Source: Sulfurimonas sp. HSL-3221 (GTDB lineage Bacteria; Campylobacterota; Campylobacteria; Campylobacterales; Sulfurimonadaceae). From it: 64,000 nucleotides of DNA. The translations under genes and the position numbers were made by a program. The DNA is taken from the NCBI RefSeq assembly GCF_021044585.1, contig NZ_CP087998.1:1674001-1738000 (forward strand), in the 5' to 3' direction. Numbering within the stretch: the first letter of the stretch is position 1; each line of letters begins with the position of its first letter. Below the pieces are notes generated by a model. That model searched no databases. It saw only the letters and a list, made by a program, of their open reading frames with translations, and was not told the DNA's origin. This document shows positions 10,621-19,099 of this stretch, one piece after another.

Positions 10621-11139
10621 TTATTTGTTCAGCGACTGCATGAAGTCGTTGAATGTGTCAGCACTCTGGCCGTTTTCCGCGAGAAAATCCATCAACGCTT
10701 TCTCCGAAGCCTCAACCCCTTCGCTCTTTTCGATCTCGAGGAGCTTCGCGTAGAGCGGGAGGATGACCTCCCGGGCCTTCTGCGTCATCCGGCGGCGCGT
10801 CGAGACGTAGTTTCTGAAAGAGCCGTCGGGGTTCTTTGCCATACGGACCTGGGCCAGAACCAGGTAGTAGCCCCCGTCTTTACAGAGGTTTTTGACAAAG
10901 GCATAGACGTCTTTACCCGCTTTGATGTTCTCCCAGAGGTACTTGAAGATCGCCTTGGGCATGTCCGGGTGGCGCAGGATCGCATGCGGCTGATCCAGCA
11001 GGTCTCCCTGCGAATAGCCGGAAACTTTCATAAAAATCGGGTTGGTGTAGGTGATGTTCCCTTCAGCATCCGCTTTGGATACGATCATATCCACATCGGT
11101 TACTTCATGTTCAACGTCGGTCGGTGTCGGTCTTTCCAT
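10621..11139 (-). CDS. CetB/Aer-like PAS-domain signalling protein
   Basis: Soluble PAS protein of 172 residues. The PAS domain (about 15-125) has the Aer-type signature ITYTNPIFMKVSGYSQGDLL, HPDMPKAIFKYLWENIKAGK and VKNLCKDGGYYLV, seen in FAD-binding energy-taxis sensors such as Campylobacter CetB. A helical tail follows. No CetA-type transducer lies next to it. Its promoter region carries one of the three TGTAGG-N6-CCTACA sites, and the RBS GGGAG lies just before the ATG. Confidence 0.8.
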   Translation of the reverse strand: MERPTPTDVEHEVTDVDMIVSKADAEGNITYTNPIFMKVSGYSQGDLLDQPHAILRHPDMPKAIFKYLWENIKAGKDVYAFVKNLCKDGGYYLVLAQVRMAKNPDGSFRNYVSTRRRMTQKAREVILPLYAKLLEIEKSEGVEASEKALMDFLAENGQSADTFNDFMQSLNK

Positions 11140-11171
11140 TGTCTGGCTCCCATATTATTTTTCACGGAGCA

Positions 11172-11217
11172 ATCTTAACGGAAAGGTACGGTCGGGATAT
11201 GTAGGGAATATCCTACA
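11172..11217 (-). promoter_or_regulatory. Promoter with TGTAGG-N6-CCTACA operator (PAS gene)
   Basis: Perfect inverted repeat TGTAGG GAATAT CCTACA at 11200-11217. On the minus strand, 22 bases separate it from the -10 box TAAGAT (11172-11177). The predicted transcript start near 11165 leaves a leader of about 26 bases with the GGGAG RBS. The site would be centred near -43, a class II activator position. The same palindrome with matching spacing occurs at 14479-14496 and 17132-17149. Confidence 0.65.
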
Positions 11218-11265
11218 CTTGCGTGGGGGAGTATCTCTGCCGGCGCGAAGGATGCCGGCGGGGGG

Positions 11266-14200
11266 TCAAGAGTATTGCCGGAGCACCGCTTCGAGCGTTT
11301 TCTCCTCCAGCGGTTTGGTCAGATAGCCGTTCATGCCGCTCTCCAGGAACTTTTCGCGGTCGCCCTCCATCGCATTCGCTGTCAACGCAATAATGGGAAC
11401 GCTGCTGCCGAGTTCCTCCCGAATGCGTCGTGTCGCATCGAGTCCGTTCATGACCGGCATGTTGACATCCATCAGGATCAGATCGAAGGCAGCGGCTTCC
11501 AACTTCTCGAGGACCTCCCGGCCGTTTTCGACAAAGACCGCATCGATGCCGTAATTGGAGAGGAGCAGCTGGACCAGCAGCCGGTTCATCTCCAGGTCTT
11601 CGGCGACCAGCACTTTCATATCGCTGTTGATCGCCGCTTCGTCGGTTTCCTCTTCGGGCGGGGCCTCTTCCGTCGGTGCCGCGGCCGTCATAGCAGTATC
11701 ATAAGGCGTCAGCAGAAGGTCGAAGTAGAACACCGTTCCTTTCCCCTCTTTGCTGTAAAGCTTGAGTTCGCCCCCCATGGCCTCAACCAGCGAAGCGCTG
11801 ATGGAAAGCCCCAGACCGGTGCCGCCGAACTCCCGCGTCGTCGATTCGTTCGCCTGCGTAAAGGCGCTGAAGATACGGTCCTGCTTCTCCTTCTGGATGC
11901 CGATCCCGTTGTCTTCGATGACGAAACGCACCCACTGGCCGTCGCGGGGATGGGTTTCAAGGACCTCGGTGCGCAGCTTGACTTCGCCGGACGAAGGGGT
12001 GAACTTGATGGCGTTGGAGAGAAGGTTGATGATGATCTGTTTCAGACGGGTCGGATCCCCCAGGACGATCTCGTGCATGGCCGGATCGAAATGGCTGGAG
12101 TAGTTCAACCGCTTCTTGCGGGCGGCGGGCTGCATCAGCGAAAAGGCGATGCTGAGCTCCGAATAGAGGTCGACCGGGATGCTCTCCAGGACCATGTGGT
12201 GACTCTGTATTTTTGAAAAATCGAGCACGTCGTTGATGATATCGAGCAGGGTTGCGGAGGAGCGTTCGATGATCTCCAGGTACTCCAGCTGCTGTGGGTT
12301 CAGTCCGCTCTTCTTCAGCATGCCGGTAAAGCCGAGGATCCCGTTCATCGGCGTGCGGATCTCATGGGACATGTTCGCCAGGAAGGTTGCCTGGGCCTCT
12401 TCCGCTGTCTCCGCCTGCACGCGCGCTTCCTCGAGTTCTGTGACGTCGTTGAACGAGCAGAAGATGTACTGATCATTTTCAAAGGTCACCTGCCGTGCCC
12501 GGGCGGAAAAGGTGCGGACGACCCCCTCTTTGTCCTCCATCAGGACCTTGTGGATCCGGTTCGGTTCATCCAGGAGCTTCTGGTACCACGGGTGCGCAAC
12601 GCCTCCGGCGCTGAGAAAACCCTCTTTGGGAATAAAGAGCGAATTGATGCAGCGCTTGGAGTGCTGAAGGTCCTCGAGATCTTTGAAGGGAAAGATCCTG
12701 AAAAAAGCCTGGTTTACCTTCTCCGCTATCCCGTTACGGATAATGAGAATGATGCTCTCATCGTTGTTGAGCAGTTTCTGCGTAAAAGTATGCTCGCGCT
12801 TGTAGGCCAGCTGTGTTTCGATCAGGTCGGTAATGTCTTCGCGGATCGCGAAGAACTCTACAATCCTGTTCTTCTCGTCATGCAAGGGAATAATGGAACT
12901 TTTGACGTAGTAGTCGCTTCCGTCTTTCCGGCGGTTTGCGAAACTGCCGTGCCAGATCTGCCCCGAGGTAATCGTCTGCCACATCTCTTCAAAGAGCGAA
13001 TCGGGGGTCTTCGGGCTGCGGACGATGTTATGCGACTGCCCGATCAGTTCGCTGCGCGAATAGCCGCTGATCCGTTCAAAGTTCGGGTTAACGTAGGTGA
13101 TGATGCCGCTGGGGTCCGTCTTGGAAACGATCAGGACGTCGTTGATGCCGTCAATATGCTCTTTGAGCCGCCTTTCGGCCTTGGCCAGCGACCGCGACTG
13201 CTCCTCCAGGGCCTTCGTATTGTAGTCGATCAGATGGAACACCCCCTCTTCGCTGGCATTGACGGCCCGCTGCCGTTTCCGCCCGCCAAGGGGAGTGCTG
13301 AAACGTTTGCTCTCCGTCCCGACTTCGCGCAGGAAAAGAATCGTCGACGTAATATTGAGCAGCTCCGCCCCAGACGCGGAGGTATAAAACTCACCGTAGG
13401 TAAAAAAGCCGCTCGAAGGGGCGAAGGTATCGATCTTGTCCAGTGCGACTTCAAGCTGCTTGCCGAGGAACTGCTTTCGTGCCGAGCAAGAGTAGATGAA
13501 GGCGGCCTGCAGCGCCTGCTCTTCGCGAAGGATGGCGTCCCCGGGGATGTAGCTGTTGACAAGATCGGCACTGCCGATGCCGAACTGCACGCGCTCCCCC
13601 TCTTTCAGATTGCCGGCAAAGAGAACGCTCCCGTCCTCGAACGCCCCGATCATGGAACGTGCGACCGGAATGCCGCCGCTGCGCTTGATCAGGGGGAACC
13701 CGATCGCCGACGCGGGGAGCTCCCGGACGATGGCTTCCCCGAGCACCTCCCGGTAGAGCTCGCTCGTTGTCTTGCCGTCAATGGTATAGACCCGGTTTTT
13801 GTGGGCCCGGGTGATCGTCATCTCTTTACCGACGGGGCGCCACCCGAGGTTAAAATCCTGAAAGACCTCCAGCGCCTCCCCGGTGAGCGCTACGCCGACG
13901 GCCCCGCCTTCAAAAACCTTGTCCTGGTGAATGGTAAAGGTGCTCTCGAATCGGAACAGGTCGCCGGCCATGCCGCCGGCAATCGGAATATTGTCGCAAT
14001 TGGCGGCACGCAGGGCCTCGAGGAAATCGCTGCTGTGGCGGATCCCGTCGGCGAAACAGATGATGCAGCGCGCATCCTCCCGGCAGAGCGCTTCCCCTAT
14101 CCGTTTTCCAAGCGCATACGACGCCGTATCGACCTCCGAAACGGACCGGATGCCGCTTTTCTCGAATACGGAGATCCCCAGTACCGTCTGTGCTTCCGTC

Positions 14201-14421
14201 ATCACGCCGCCGACGATCTCCCCCGCGCTGGAGGCACCGATCAGCGTGGCGTCGGGCAGCAGTGAAAGTACCGACGCCGCGATCGCTGCGACGGCTTCCC
14301 GCTCCTGCAGTGAAGAGAACATCTGAACCAGCACCGTCTTTTTATCGAAACCGACACCCGTCTCCGCCAAGGCTTTTTCGAGCCCCTCTTTGTCACTGTA
14401 AATATGGTTGATCTGTATCAT
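11266..14421 (-). CDS. FIST-domain hybrid sensor histidine kinase (FIST-PAS-PAS-HisKA-HATPase-REC)
   Basis: Cytoplasmic hybrid kinase of 1051 residues without transmembrane segments. Domains: FIST N and C (about 25-370), which in other proteins bind small ligands and in NosP bind haem and nitric oxide; a PAS domain (about 425-535; ITYVNPNFERISGYS); a weaker PAS (about 545-665); HisKA with FLANMSHEIRTP (His686); HATPase with NAIKFTP, DNGIGI and GGTGLGL; and a receiver (935-1050) with LILMDVNMPVMNG (Asp985). Such a kinase needs an Hpt partner, and one lies at 8551. The ligand is unknown. It is divergent from the GAF hybrid kinase. Confidence 0.93.
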   Translation of the reverse strand: MIQINHIYSDKEGLEKALAETGVGFDKKTVLVQMFSSLQEREAVAAIAASVLSLLPDATLIGASSAGEIVGGVMTEAQTVLGISVFEKSGIRSVSEVDTASYALGKRIGEALCREDARCIICFADGIRHSSDFLEALRAANCDNIPIAGGMAGDLFRFESTFTIHQDKVFEGGAVGVALTGEALEVFQDFNLGWRPVGKEMTITRAHKNRVYTIDGKTTSELYREVLGEAIVRELPASAIGFPLIKRSGGIPVARSMIGAFEDGSVLFAGNLKEGERVQFGIGSADLVNSYIPGDAILREEQALQAAFIYSCSARKQFLGKQLEVALDKIDTFAPSSGFFTYGEFYTSASGAELLNITSTILFLREVGTESKRFSTPLGGRKRQRAVNASEEGVFHLIDYNTKALEEQSRSLAKAERRLKEHIDGINDVLIVSKTDPSGIITYVNPNFERISGYSRSELIGQSHNIVRSPKTPDSLFEEMWQTITSGQIWHGSFANRRKDGSDYYVKSSIIPLHDEKNRIVEFFAIREDITDLIETQLAYKREHTFTQKLLNNDESIILIIRNGIAEKVNQAFFRIFPFKDLEDLQHSKRCINSLFIPKEGFLSAGGVAHPWYQKLLDEPNRIHKVLMEDKEGVVRTFSARARQVTFENDQYIFCSFNDVTELEEARVQAETAEEAQATFLANMSHEIRTPMNGILGFTGMLKKSGLNPQQLEYLEIIERSSATLLDIINDVLDFSKIQSHHMVLESIPVDLYSELSIAFSLMQPAARKKRLNYSSHFDPAMHEIVLGDPTRLKQIIINLLSNAIKFTPSSGEVKLRTEVLETHPRDGQWVRFVIEDNGIGIQKEKQDRIFSAFTQANESTTREFGGTGLGLSISASLVEAMGGELKLYSKEGKGTVFYFDLLLTPYDTAMTAAAPTEEAPPEEETDEAAINSDMKVLVAEDLEMNRLLVQLLLSNYGIDAVFVENGREVLEKLEAAAFDLILMDVNMPVMNGLDATRRIREELGSSVPIIALTANAMEGDREKFLESGMNGYLTKPLEEKTLEAVLRQYS

Positions 14422-14478
14422 CTATCGTGCTGTTTCTCAATGTGTCTTTTTATGTTTTGTCTCAATTGTATCACGAAG

Positions 14479-14524
14479 TGTAGGCATTTTCCTACAGTTT
14501 TTCATCCACCCTTTCAACTATAAT
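14479..14524 (+). promoter_or_regulatory. Divergent operator TGTAGG-N6-CCTACA between the two hybrid kinases
   Basis: Perfect palindrome TGTAGG CATTTT CCTACA at 14479-14496, then 22 bases to TATAAT (14519-14524) for the plus-strand kinase at 14581. On the minus strand a weaker -10-like CATAAA (14449-14454) lies at similar distance and TACAAT lies closer, so one site may serve both kinase genes. Confidence 0.65.
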
Positions 14525-14580
14525 CCCTCTCAAAGTTTCAGGATGGGTTCGCCCGTTCGCGCAGATAAGAGGGGATACCG

Positions 14581-16641
14581 ATGCAAAAATTCAACAGCAG
14601 CGAACTCAAAGCAATACTCCAGGATACGACGCGCAAGATCGAAGCCGCAGACGGCAACCGGCAGATCAACGCGGCGGCCGAAACGCTTGTCACGACGCTG
14701 CTGGATTCCGAGTTCGCTTCGCTCTGGGTTTTTGACGAGATGGAAGCTTCCCTCAGACGCGCCCGCGGAGAGGAGCAGGTCTGCGAGATCTCCATGCTCG
14801 ACCAGCGCGGCGTTCTGGCCAAAAGCTTCCTCACCCTGACCGGGGGGATCTACAACTATCTCGCCAGCGAGAAAGAGTACTGTCCGGAAACCGACAATCC
14901 CGACGAGATCAGGATGAAATCGAAGATCATCCTGCCGCTGATCAACGACGAACGGCTGCTCGGCATCGTCACGGCCTACTCCTCGGTCCGCCACAAACAG
15001 AACTTTGACGAAGATGACATGGAGATGCTCGAAACGGTCGCGCCCTTCCTCATCAACGTCATCTACCGTATGTACCCGGAAAAGCAGACGGAGGAAGCGC
15101 CCGAGATCTATCTCAGCGAACGTTTGAAAGAGAGCTCCCACGCGATCAGCCGGCAGATCGAGGAGAACGAACATGCGCATCCCACACCGGCTACCTCCGA
15201 CGAGACCCTCATGTTCCTGGCCAATACGGTCCACGATATCCGAACCCCGGCTAACGCGCTGTTCGGCTTCCTGGAACTGCTCGAAGGTCAGGTCGACAAT
15301 GCCCGGCTTCTGCAGTACGTCCGCAATGCCAAGGAGAGCGCCCGTTTCATCAACGAACTGACCACCTCCATCCTCGACCGCGTTTCGACACAGCGGGAAC
15401 GGACGCTCTCCAAGCCGGTACGGATCACTTCGGCGAAGTTCTTCGCCGATATCGCCGCTATTTTCTCGGCGAACATGTCGGACAAGGCCCTCGCCTACCC
15501 GGTCTATATCGATCCCGCGCTGCCCAAGGAGATCACCGTTGATGCCGCCAAGCTCAAGCGGGTCATTATCAACCTTGTCGGGAACGCCTACAAATTCACC
15601 CCGACCGGGCGCTCCGTGGAACTTGCCGTCGTGTACGACCCAAACGGCGGCACCATGAAGATCGCGGTGACCGATACGGGGATAGGGATCGCCGAGGAGC
15701 ACCAGCAGGCGATCTTCAAAGCCTTTGAGCAGGCCACGGATGAGACGGCCGCGACGTTCGGCGGCACCGGCCTCGGGCTCGCCATCAGTGCCCAGTATGT
15801 CCACGATCTCGGCGGAAAACTGGAACTGGAAAGCGAAACGGACAAAGGGAGCCGCTTCTTTTTCACCCTTCCGCTGCAGAGCGCCAATGCAGCCCCCAGC
15901 TTTGCAGCCCCCAAGAACCCGGGCAGCAAGATCGCCATTCTCATGGACGAAGCCAACCTGCCGACGAGCAAGAACATTATGCGCTACCTGCTGCGCATGG
16001 GCCTTCCCAAATCCAATATTATCGCGATCCGCTCCGTCGTCCAGACGCCTTCCGACGCCACGCACCTCATCGCATTCCAAAGCAGGTACGACGAGCAGGT
16101 GCGCGCGTACGCCAAAGAGAACAACCTCTCCCTTACAGTGATGGAAGAACGGTTCCTCTCCATGACCAAAACGCAGAAAGCCGCGGGGGTTGATGTCATC
16201 TCCCAGTACGGTTACTATGCAAGCACACTCCACGCCATGCTTTCAAGCCGCGGCGTCCCCAAAGTCCTTGTCGCCGATGACGACCGCATCAACATCGAAC
16301 TGATCAAGGCGATTCTCGAAGAGGAGTTCTGTGAGATTGAAACGGCCCAGGACGGGCAAAGCGCCATCGACCTGCTCGCCAAAGGGATCCTCGACGACCA
16401 GCCCTATGCCCTGCTGCTTCTCGATAACAATATGCCGAAGATTTCAGGCAATGAAGTCGTCCGGGAGCTGCGGGCCATCGAAAAACAGCACAGCCTTCCG
16501 CCGGCCTACGTCGTCTCCATTTCGGGAGATCCCAAGGCGGCTGCATCGGACAATCCCCACTTCGACGCCTATGTCGGGAAGCCCTTCAACAAGAAAGAGA
16601 TCAAACGGATGCTCAAAGCGGCATTGGCTGCAGGGGATTAG
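14581..16641 (+). CDS. GAF-domain hybrid sensor histidine kinase
   Basis: Cytoplasmic kinase of 686 residues. Domains: GAF-like sensor (about 20-160), HisKA with the unusual box MFLANTVHDIRTPANAL (His218), HATPase with NAYKFTP, DTGIGIA and GGTGLGLA (about 325-435), a degenerate receiver-like stretch (about 450-555) lacking a clear acceptor Asp, and a good receiver (about 562-686) with VLVADDD and LLLLDNNMPKISG. RBS GAGGGG precedes the ATG. Like its divergent neighbour it would need an Hpt protein to pass phosphate on. Confidence 0.92.
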   Translation: MQKFNSSELKAILQDTTRKIEAADGNRQINAAAETLVTTLLDSEFASLWVFDEMEASLRRARGEEQVCEISMLDQRGVLAKSFLTLTGGIYNYLASEKEYCPETDNPDEIRMKSKIILPLINDERLLGIVTAYSSVRHKQNFDEDDMEMLETVAPFLINVIYRMYPEKQTEEAPEIYLSERLKESSHAISRQIEENEHAHPTPATSDETLMFLANTVHDIRTPANALFGFLELLEGQVDNARLLQYVRNAKESARFINELTTSILDRVSTQRERTLSKPVRITSAKFFADIAAIFSANMSDKALAYPVYIDPALPKEITVDAAKLKRVIINLVGNAYKFTPTGRSVELAVVYDPNGGTMKIAVTDTGIGIAEEHQQAIFKAFEQATDETAATFGGTGLGLAISAQYVHDLGGKLELESETDKGSRFFFTLPLQSANAAPSFAAPKNPGSKIAILMDEANLPTSKNIMRYLLRMGLPKSNIIAIRSVVQTPSDATHLIAFQSRYDEQVRAYAKENNLSLTVMEERFLSMTKTQKAAGVDVISQYGYYASTLHAMLSSRGVPKVLVADDDRINIELIKAILEEEFCEIETAQDGQSAIDLLAKGILDDQPYALLLLDNNMPKISGNEVVRELRAIEKQHSLPPAYVVSISGDPKAAASDNPHFDAYVGKPFNKKEIKRMLKAALAAGD

Positions 16642-16706
16642 GATCTGTCAGGGAAAAGGCATGCCTGAGGGGATGCATTCTGCCCCAGGCGGCGAAGCGG
16701 CAGCGT

Positions 16707-17078
16707 CTACAGTTGGAGCAGACGGCGGATATTCTCTTTGTACGTCGCCGGCAGTATCGGCTTTTTGAAAAAGGCATCAAAGAAGGTGTGGTCCTGCTCG
16801 ACCTTCTGAGGGTAGATCGTCAAAGCGGCAATGCGTGTCTGCGCGTTTTTTTCCTGTGCCGCCTTCGCAATCTCTATCCCCGAACCATCCGGCAGGTTCA
16901 TATCCACCACCATGGCATCATAGTCGTTCTGCGCGATCTTCGAGAGCGCTTCCTTGACAGAGTTCGCCGAATCGATCAGGATTTTCTGGCTTACCTCTTT
17001 GGAGAGGGCATCAATGACTTTCGATTCGAATTCGACGATAAAACCGATGTCATCCACGATCAAAATACGTTTGCTCAT
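16707..17078 (-). CDS. Single-domain response regulator (CheY-like)
   Basis: Receiver-only protein of 123 residues: ILIVDDIGF at the start, acceptor in MVVDMNLPDGSG (Asp59), and FFKKPI near the end. The ATG at 17078 gives MSKRILIVDD; the in-frame extension to 17150 would run over the promoter and operator and is rejected. With no output domain it probably carries phosphate or controls a partner by binding. It faces the GAF kinase gene convergently. Confidence 0.9.
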   Translation of the reverse strand: MSKRILIVDDIGFIVEFESKVIDALSKEVSQKILIDSANSVKEALSKIAQNDYDAMVVDMNLPDGSGIEIAKAAQEKNAQTRIAALTIYPQKVEQDHTFFDAFFKKPILPATYKENIRRLLQL

Positions 17079-17104
17079 TGGGTATGCCTTGTAATTTTTT
17101 AGGC

Positions 17105-17149
17105 ATTGTAGCGGAGCGCGTGCTTCATTTCTGTAGGTATTTTCGTACA
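17105..17149 (-). promoter_or_regulatory. Promoter with TGTAGG-N6-CGTACA operator (receiver gene)
   Basis: Third copy of the palindrome (17132-17149), one base from perfect. It is separated by 21 bases from the -10 box TACAAT on the minus strand (17105-17110). The predicted leader is about 20 bases. Confidence 0.6.
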
Positions 17150-17181
17150 AGACGGAGGGAGCCGGGAGGCGCGAGCCCTCC

Positions 17182-17751
17182 TCAGCCGATTTCGACGATC
17201 TCGTCGGCGCACCAGTTGGCCAGGTCGATCTCGTGGGTGATCAGGAGCATGCCGACCTCTCCCAGGTGGCGCAGCAGCAGCTGCATCACGTCGAGCTGGA
17301 TGACGTTGTCCAGGGCGGACGTCGGCTCGTCAAGCAGCAGCAGTTTCGGCTTCATCAGCAGCGCGCGCAGAATGGAAGCGCGCTGTAGCTGCCCGCCGGA
17401 GAGCTCGTGGGGGAGTTTGTGCAGGAGCGCCTCGTCCAGCCCCATATCGTCCAGATAGCGCGCCATCCCCGCCGTATCCGCCACGTCCCTGATCTGGTTG
17501 AGCACCGTGTAGGTGGGATGGAATGAGCTGTAGGGGTCCTGGAAGACCATGGAGGCCGGCAGGGCCTCGATCGTGCCGGCACGGGGACGGAGGTTGCCGA
17601 GAATGAGTTCGAAAAGGGTGCTCTTGCCCGCCCCGCTGGGACCGACGATCGCTTTGATCTCCCCCGTTGCGAGTGTCAGGGAAAAGTCGTCATAGAGCGC
17701 CCGCTCATGCGTATAGCCGAAGGAGAGCCCCTCAACCCGTAAAACCTGCAT
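17182..17751 (-). CDS. ABC transporter ATP-binding protein, peptide/nickel type
   Basis: ATPase of 189 residues with Walker A GPSGAGKS, Q-loop VFQDPYSSFHPTYTV (the Dpp/Nik-type form), signature LSGGQLQRAS, Walker B LLLLDEPTSALD and H-loop ITHE. It is shorter than most DppF/NikE proteins because the C-terminal peptide-type extension is missing. The ATG overlaps the proA stop by one base. No permease or binding protein is nearby, so the substrate and partner are unknown. Confidence 0.85.
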   Translation of the reverse strand: MQVLRVEGLSFGYTHERALYDDFSLTLATGEIKAIVGPSGAGKSTLFELILGNLRPRAGTIEALPASMVFQDPYSSFHPTYTVLNQIRDVADTAGMARYLDDMGLDEALLHKLPHELSGGQLQRASILRALLMKPKLLLLDEPTSALDNVIQLDVMQLLLRHLGEVGMLLITHEIDLANWCADEIVEIG

Positions 17752-18983
17752 CAGCGGATCTGGCCGTTGCCGTAGATCTTGAACTTGTAGGTCGTCAGCC
17801 CCTCGATGCCCATCGGACCGCGCGCATGCAGCTTGTTCGTGGAGATGCCAACCTCGGCGCCGAAGCCGAAGGCCCCGCCGTCTGTGAAGCGGGTCGAGGC
17901 GTTGACGTAGACCGCCGCGGCATCGACGGCGTTGAGGAACCGCTCCGCCGTCGTATAGTTCTCCGTGACGATCGCCTCGGAGTGTCCCGAACCGAACCGG
18001 ACGATGTGCGATACCGCCCCGTCGACGCCGTCGACCGTGCGGATGTTGAGGATGTTCGCCAGGTACTCCGTATCGAAATCGGCCTCCGTCGCTTCGGCGA
18101 CGTCGATGATCGCACGGGTATCGTCACACCCTTTAAGTTCCGTATGCGCCGCGTCAAAGGCCTCTTTGAGCTTCGGCAGCGCTTCGGCCGCAATGGCTTT
18201 GTCGACAAGAAGGGTTTCCATCGCGTTGCAGACGCCGGGACGGTCCACCTTGGCGTTGACGGCAATCTTCACCGCCTTCTCCATGTCCGCGTCTTTGTCA
18301 ATGTAGGTGTGGCACTGTCCCTTGTCGTGCTTGACGACCGGTACCGTCGCATTCTCGCTGACATAGCGGATGAGCCCTTCGCCGCCCCGGGGGACGATCA
18401 GGTCGACGTACTTGTCCATCTTGATCAGCTTCGCCACCCCTTCACGTGACGCGTCCGGCAGCAGGGAGATCAGTGCCTCCGGCAGGCCGTTGCGTTTCAG
18501 CACCGCGCGCAGTACCTTGGCGATCGCGGCATTGGAATGTTCCGCCTCCTTGCCCCCTTTGAGCACGCAGACGTTGTTGCTTTTAAAACAGAGTGCCGCC
18601 GTGTCCGAGGTGACGTTGGGGCGGGATTCGTAGATGATGCCGATGACGCCGATAGGGATGCTCACCTTCTCGATCTTGAGCCCGTCGTCGGTGACCCAGC
18701 CGTCGATAACCCGGCCGACAGGGTCTTTAAGCGCCGCGATCTCCTCGACGGCCGTCGCCATGGCGTCAATGCGCTTCTCGTCCAGCAGTAGGCGGTCTTT
18801 AAGGGCGGGGCTCAGGCTGTTCTCCTCCGCCGCTTTCATATCCAGGGCGTTGGCTTCGATGATGTCCATCGTCGCGGAACGCATCGCCCCCGCCATCTCC
18901 CGCAGCAGGCGGTTCTTCTCCGCGCCGCTGAGCAGCATCAACTCCCGGCTCGCCGCTTTCGCCTCTTCCAAAAATGCATTCAT
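17751..18983 (-). CDS. proA: Glutamate-5-semialdehyde dehydrogenase
   Basis: NADPH-dependent reduction of glutamyl-5-phosphate, second step of proline synthesis. Seen: SRPNVTSD and NVCVLKGG, the catalytic Cys in DRPGVCNAMETLLVD, and the C-terminal STRFTDGGAFGFGAEVGIST block. The ATG at 18983 gives MNAFLEEAKAAS and 410 residues; a GTG at 19004 adds seven residues but lacks an RBS. proB is not in the window. Its stop overlaps the ABC ATPase start. Confidence 0.96.
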   Translation of the reverse strand: MNAFLEEAKAASRELMLLSGAEKNRLLREMAGAMRSATMDIIEANALDMKAAEENSLSPALKDRLLLDEKRIDAMATAVEEIAALKDPVGRVIDGWVTDDGLKIEKVSIPIGVIGIIYESRPNVTSDTAALCFKSNNVCVLKGGKEAEHSNAAIAKVLRAVLKRNGLPEALISLLPDASREGVAKLIKMDKYVDLIVPRGGEGLIRYVSENATVPVVKHDKGQCHTYIDKDADMEKAVKIAVNAKVDRPGVCNAMETLLVDKAIAAEALPKLKEAFDAAHTELKGCDDTRAIIDVAEATEADFDTEYLANILNIRTVDGVDGAVSHIVRFGSGHSEAIVTENYTTAERFLNAVDAAAVYVNASTRFTDGGAFGFGAEVGISTNKLHARGPMGIEGLTTYKFKIYGNGQIR

Positions 18984-19099
18984 ATCGTCTCGCTTTTCCG
19001 TCACTTTTTGCGGCCATTATACCAAAGGGCGGCTGTACGGCGCGCTTCGGTTGCGATTACGCTACCATTCTCTCTCAATCTTCCCCGGAGCATCTTCGC

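Noticed and set aside
12364-14265. Plus-strand ORF of 633 codons
   Set aside because: Antisense shadow of the FIST hybrid kinase, caused by the high GC content.
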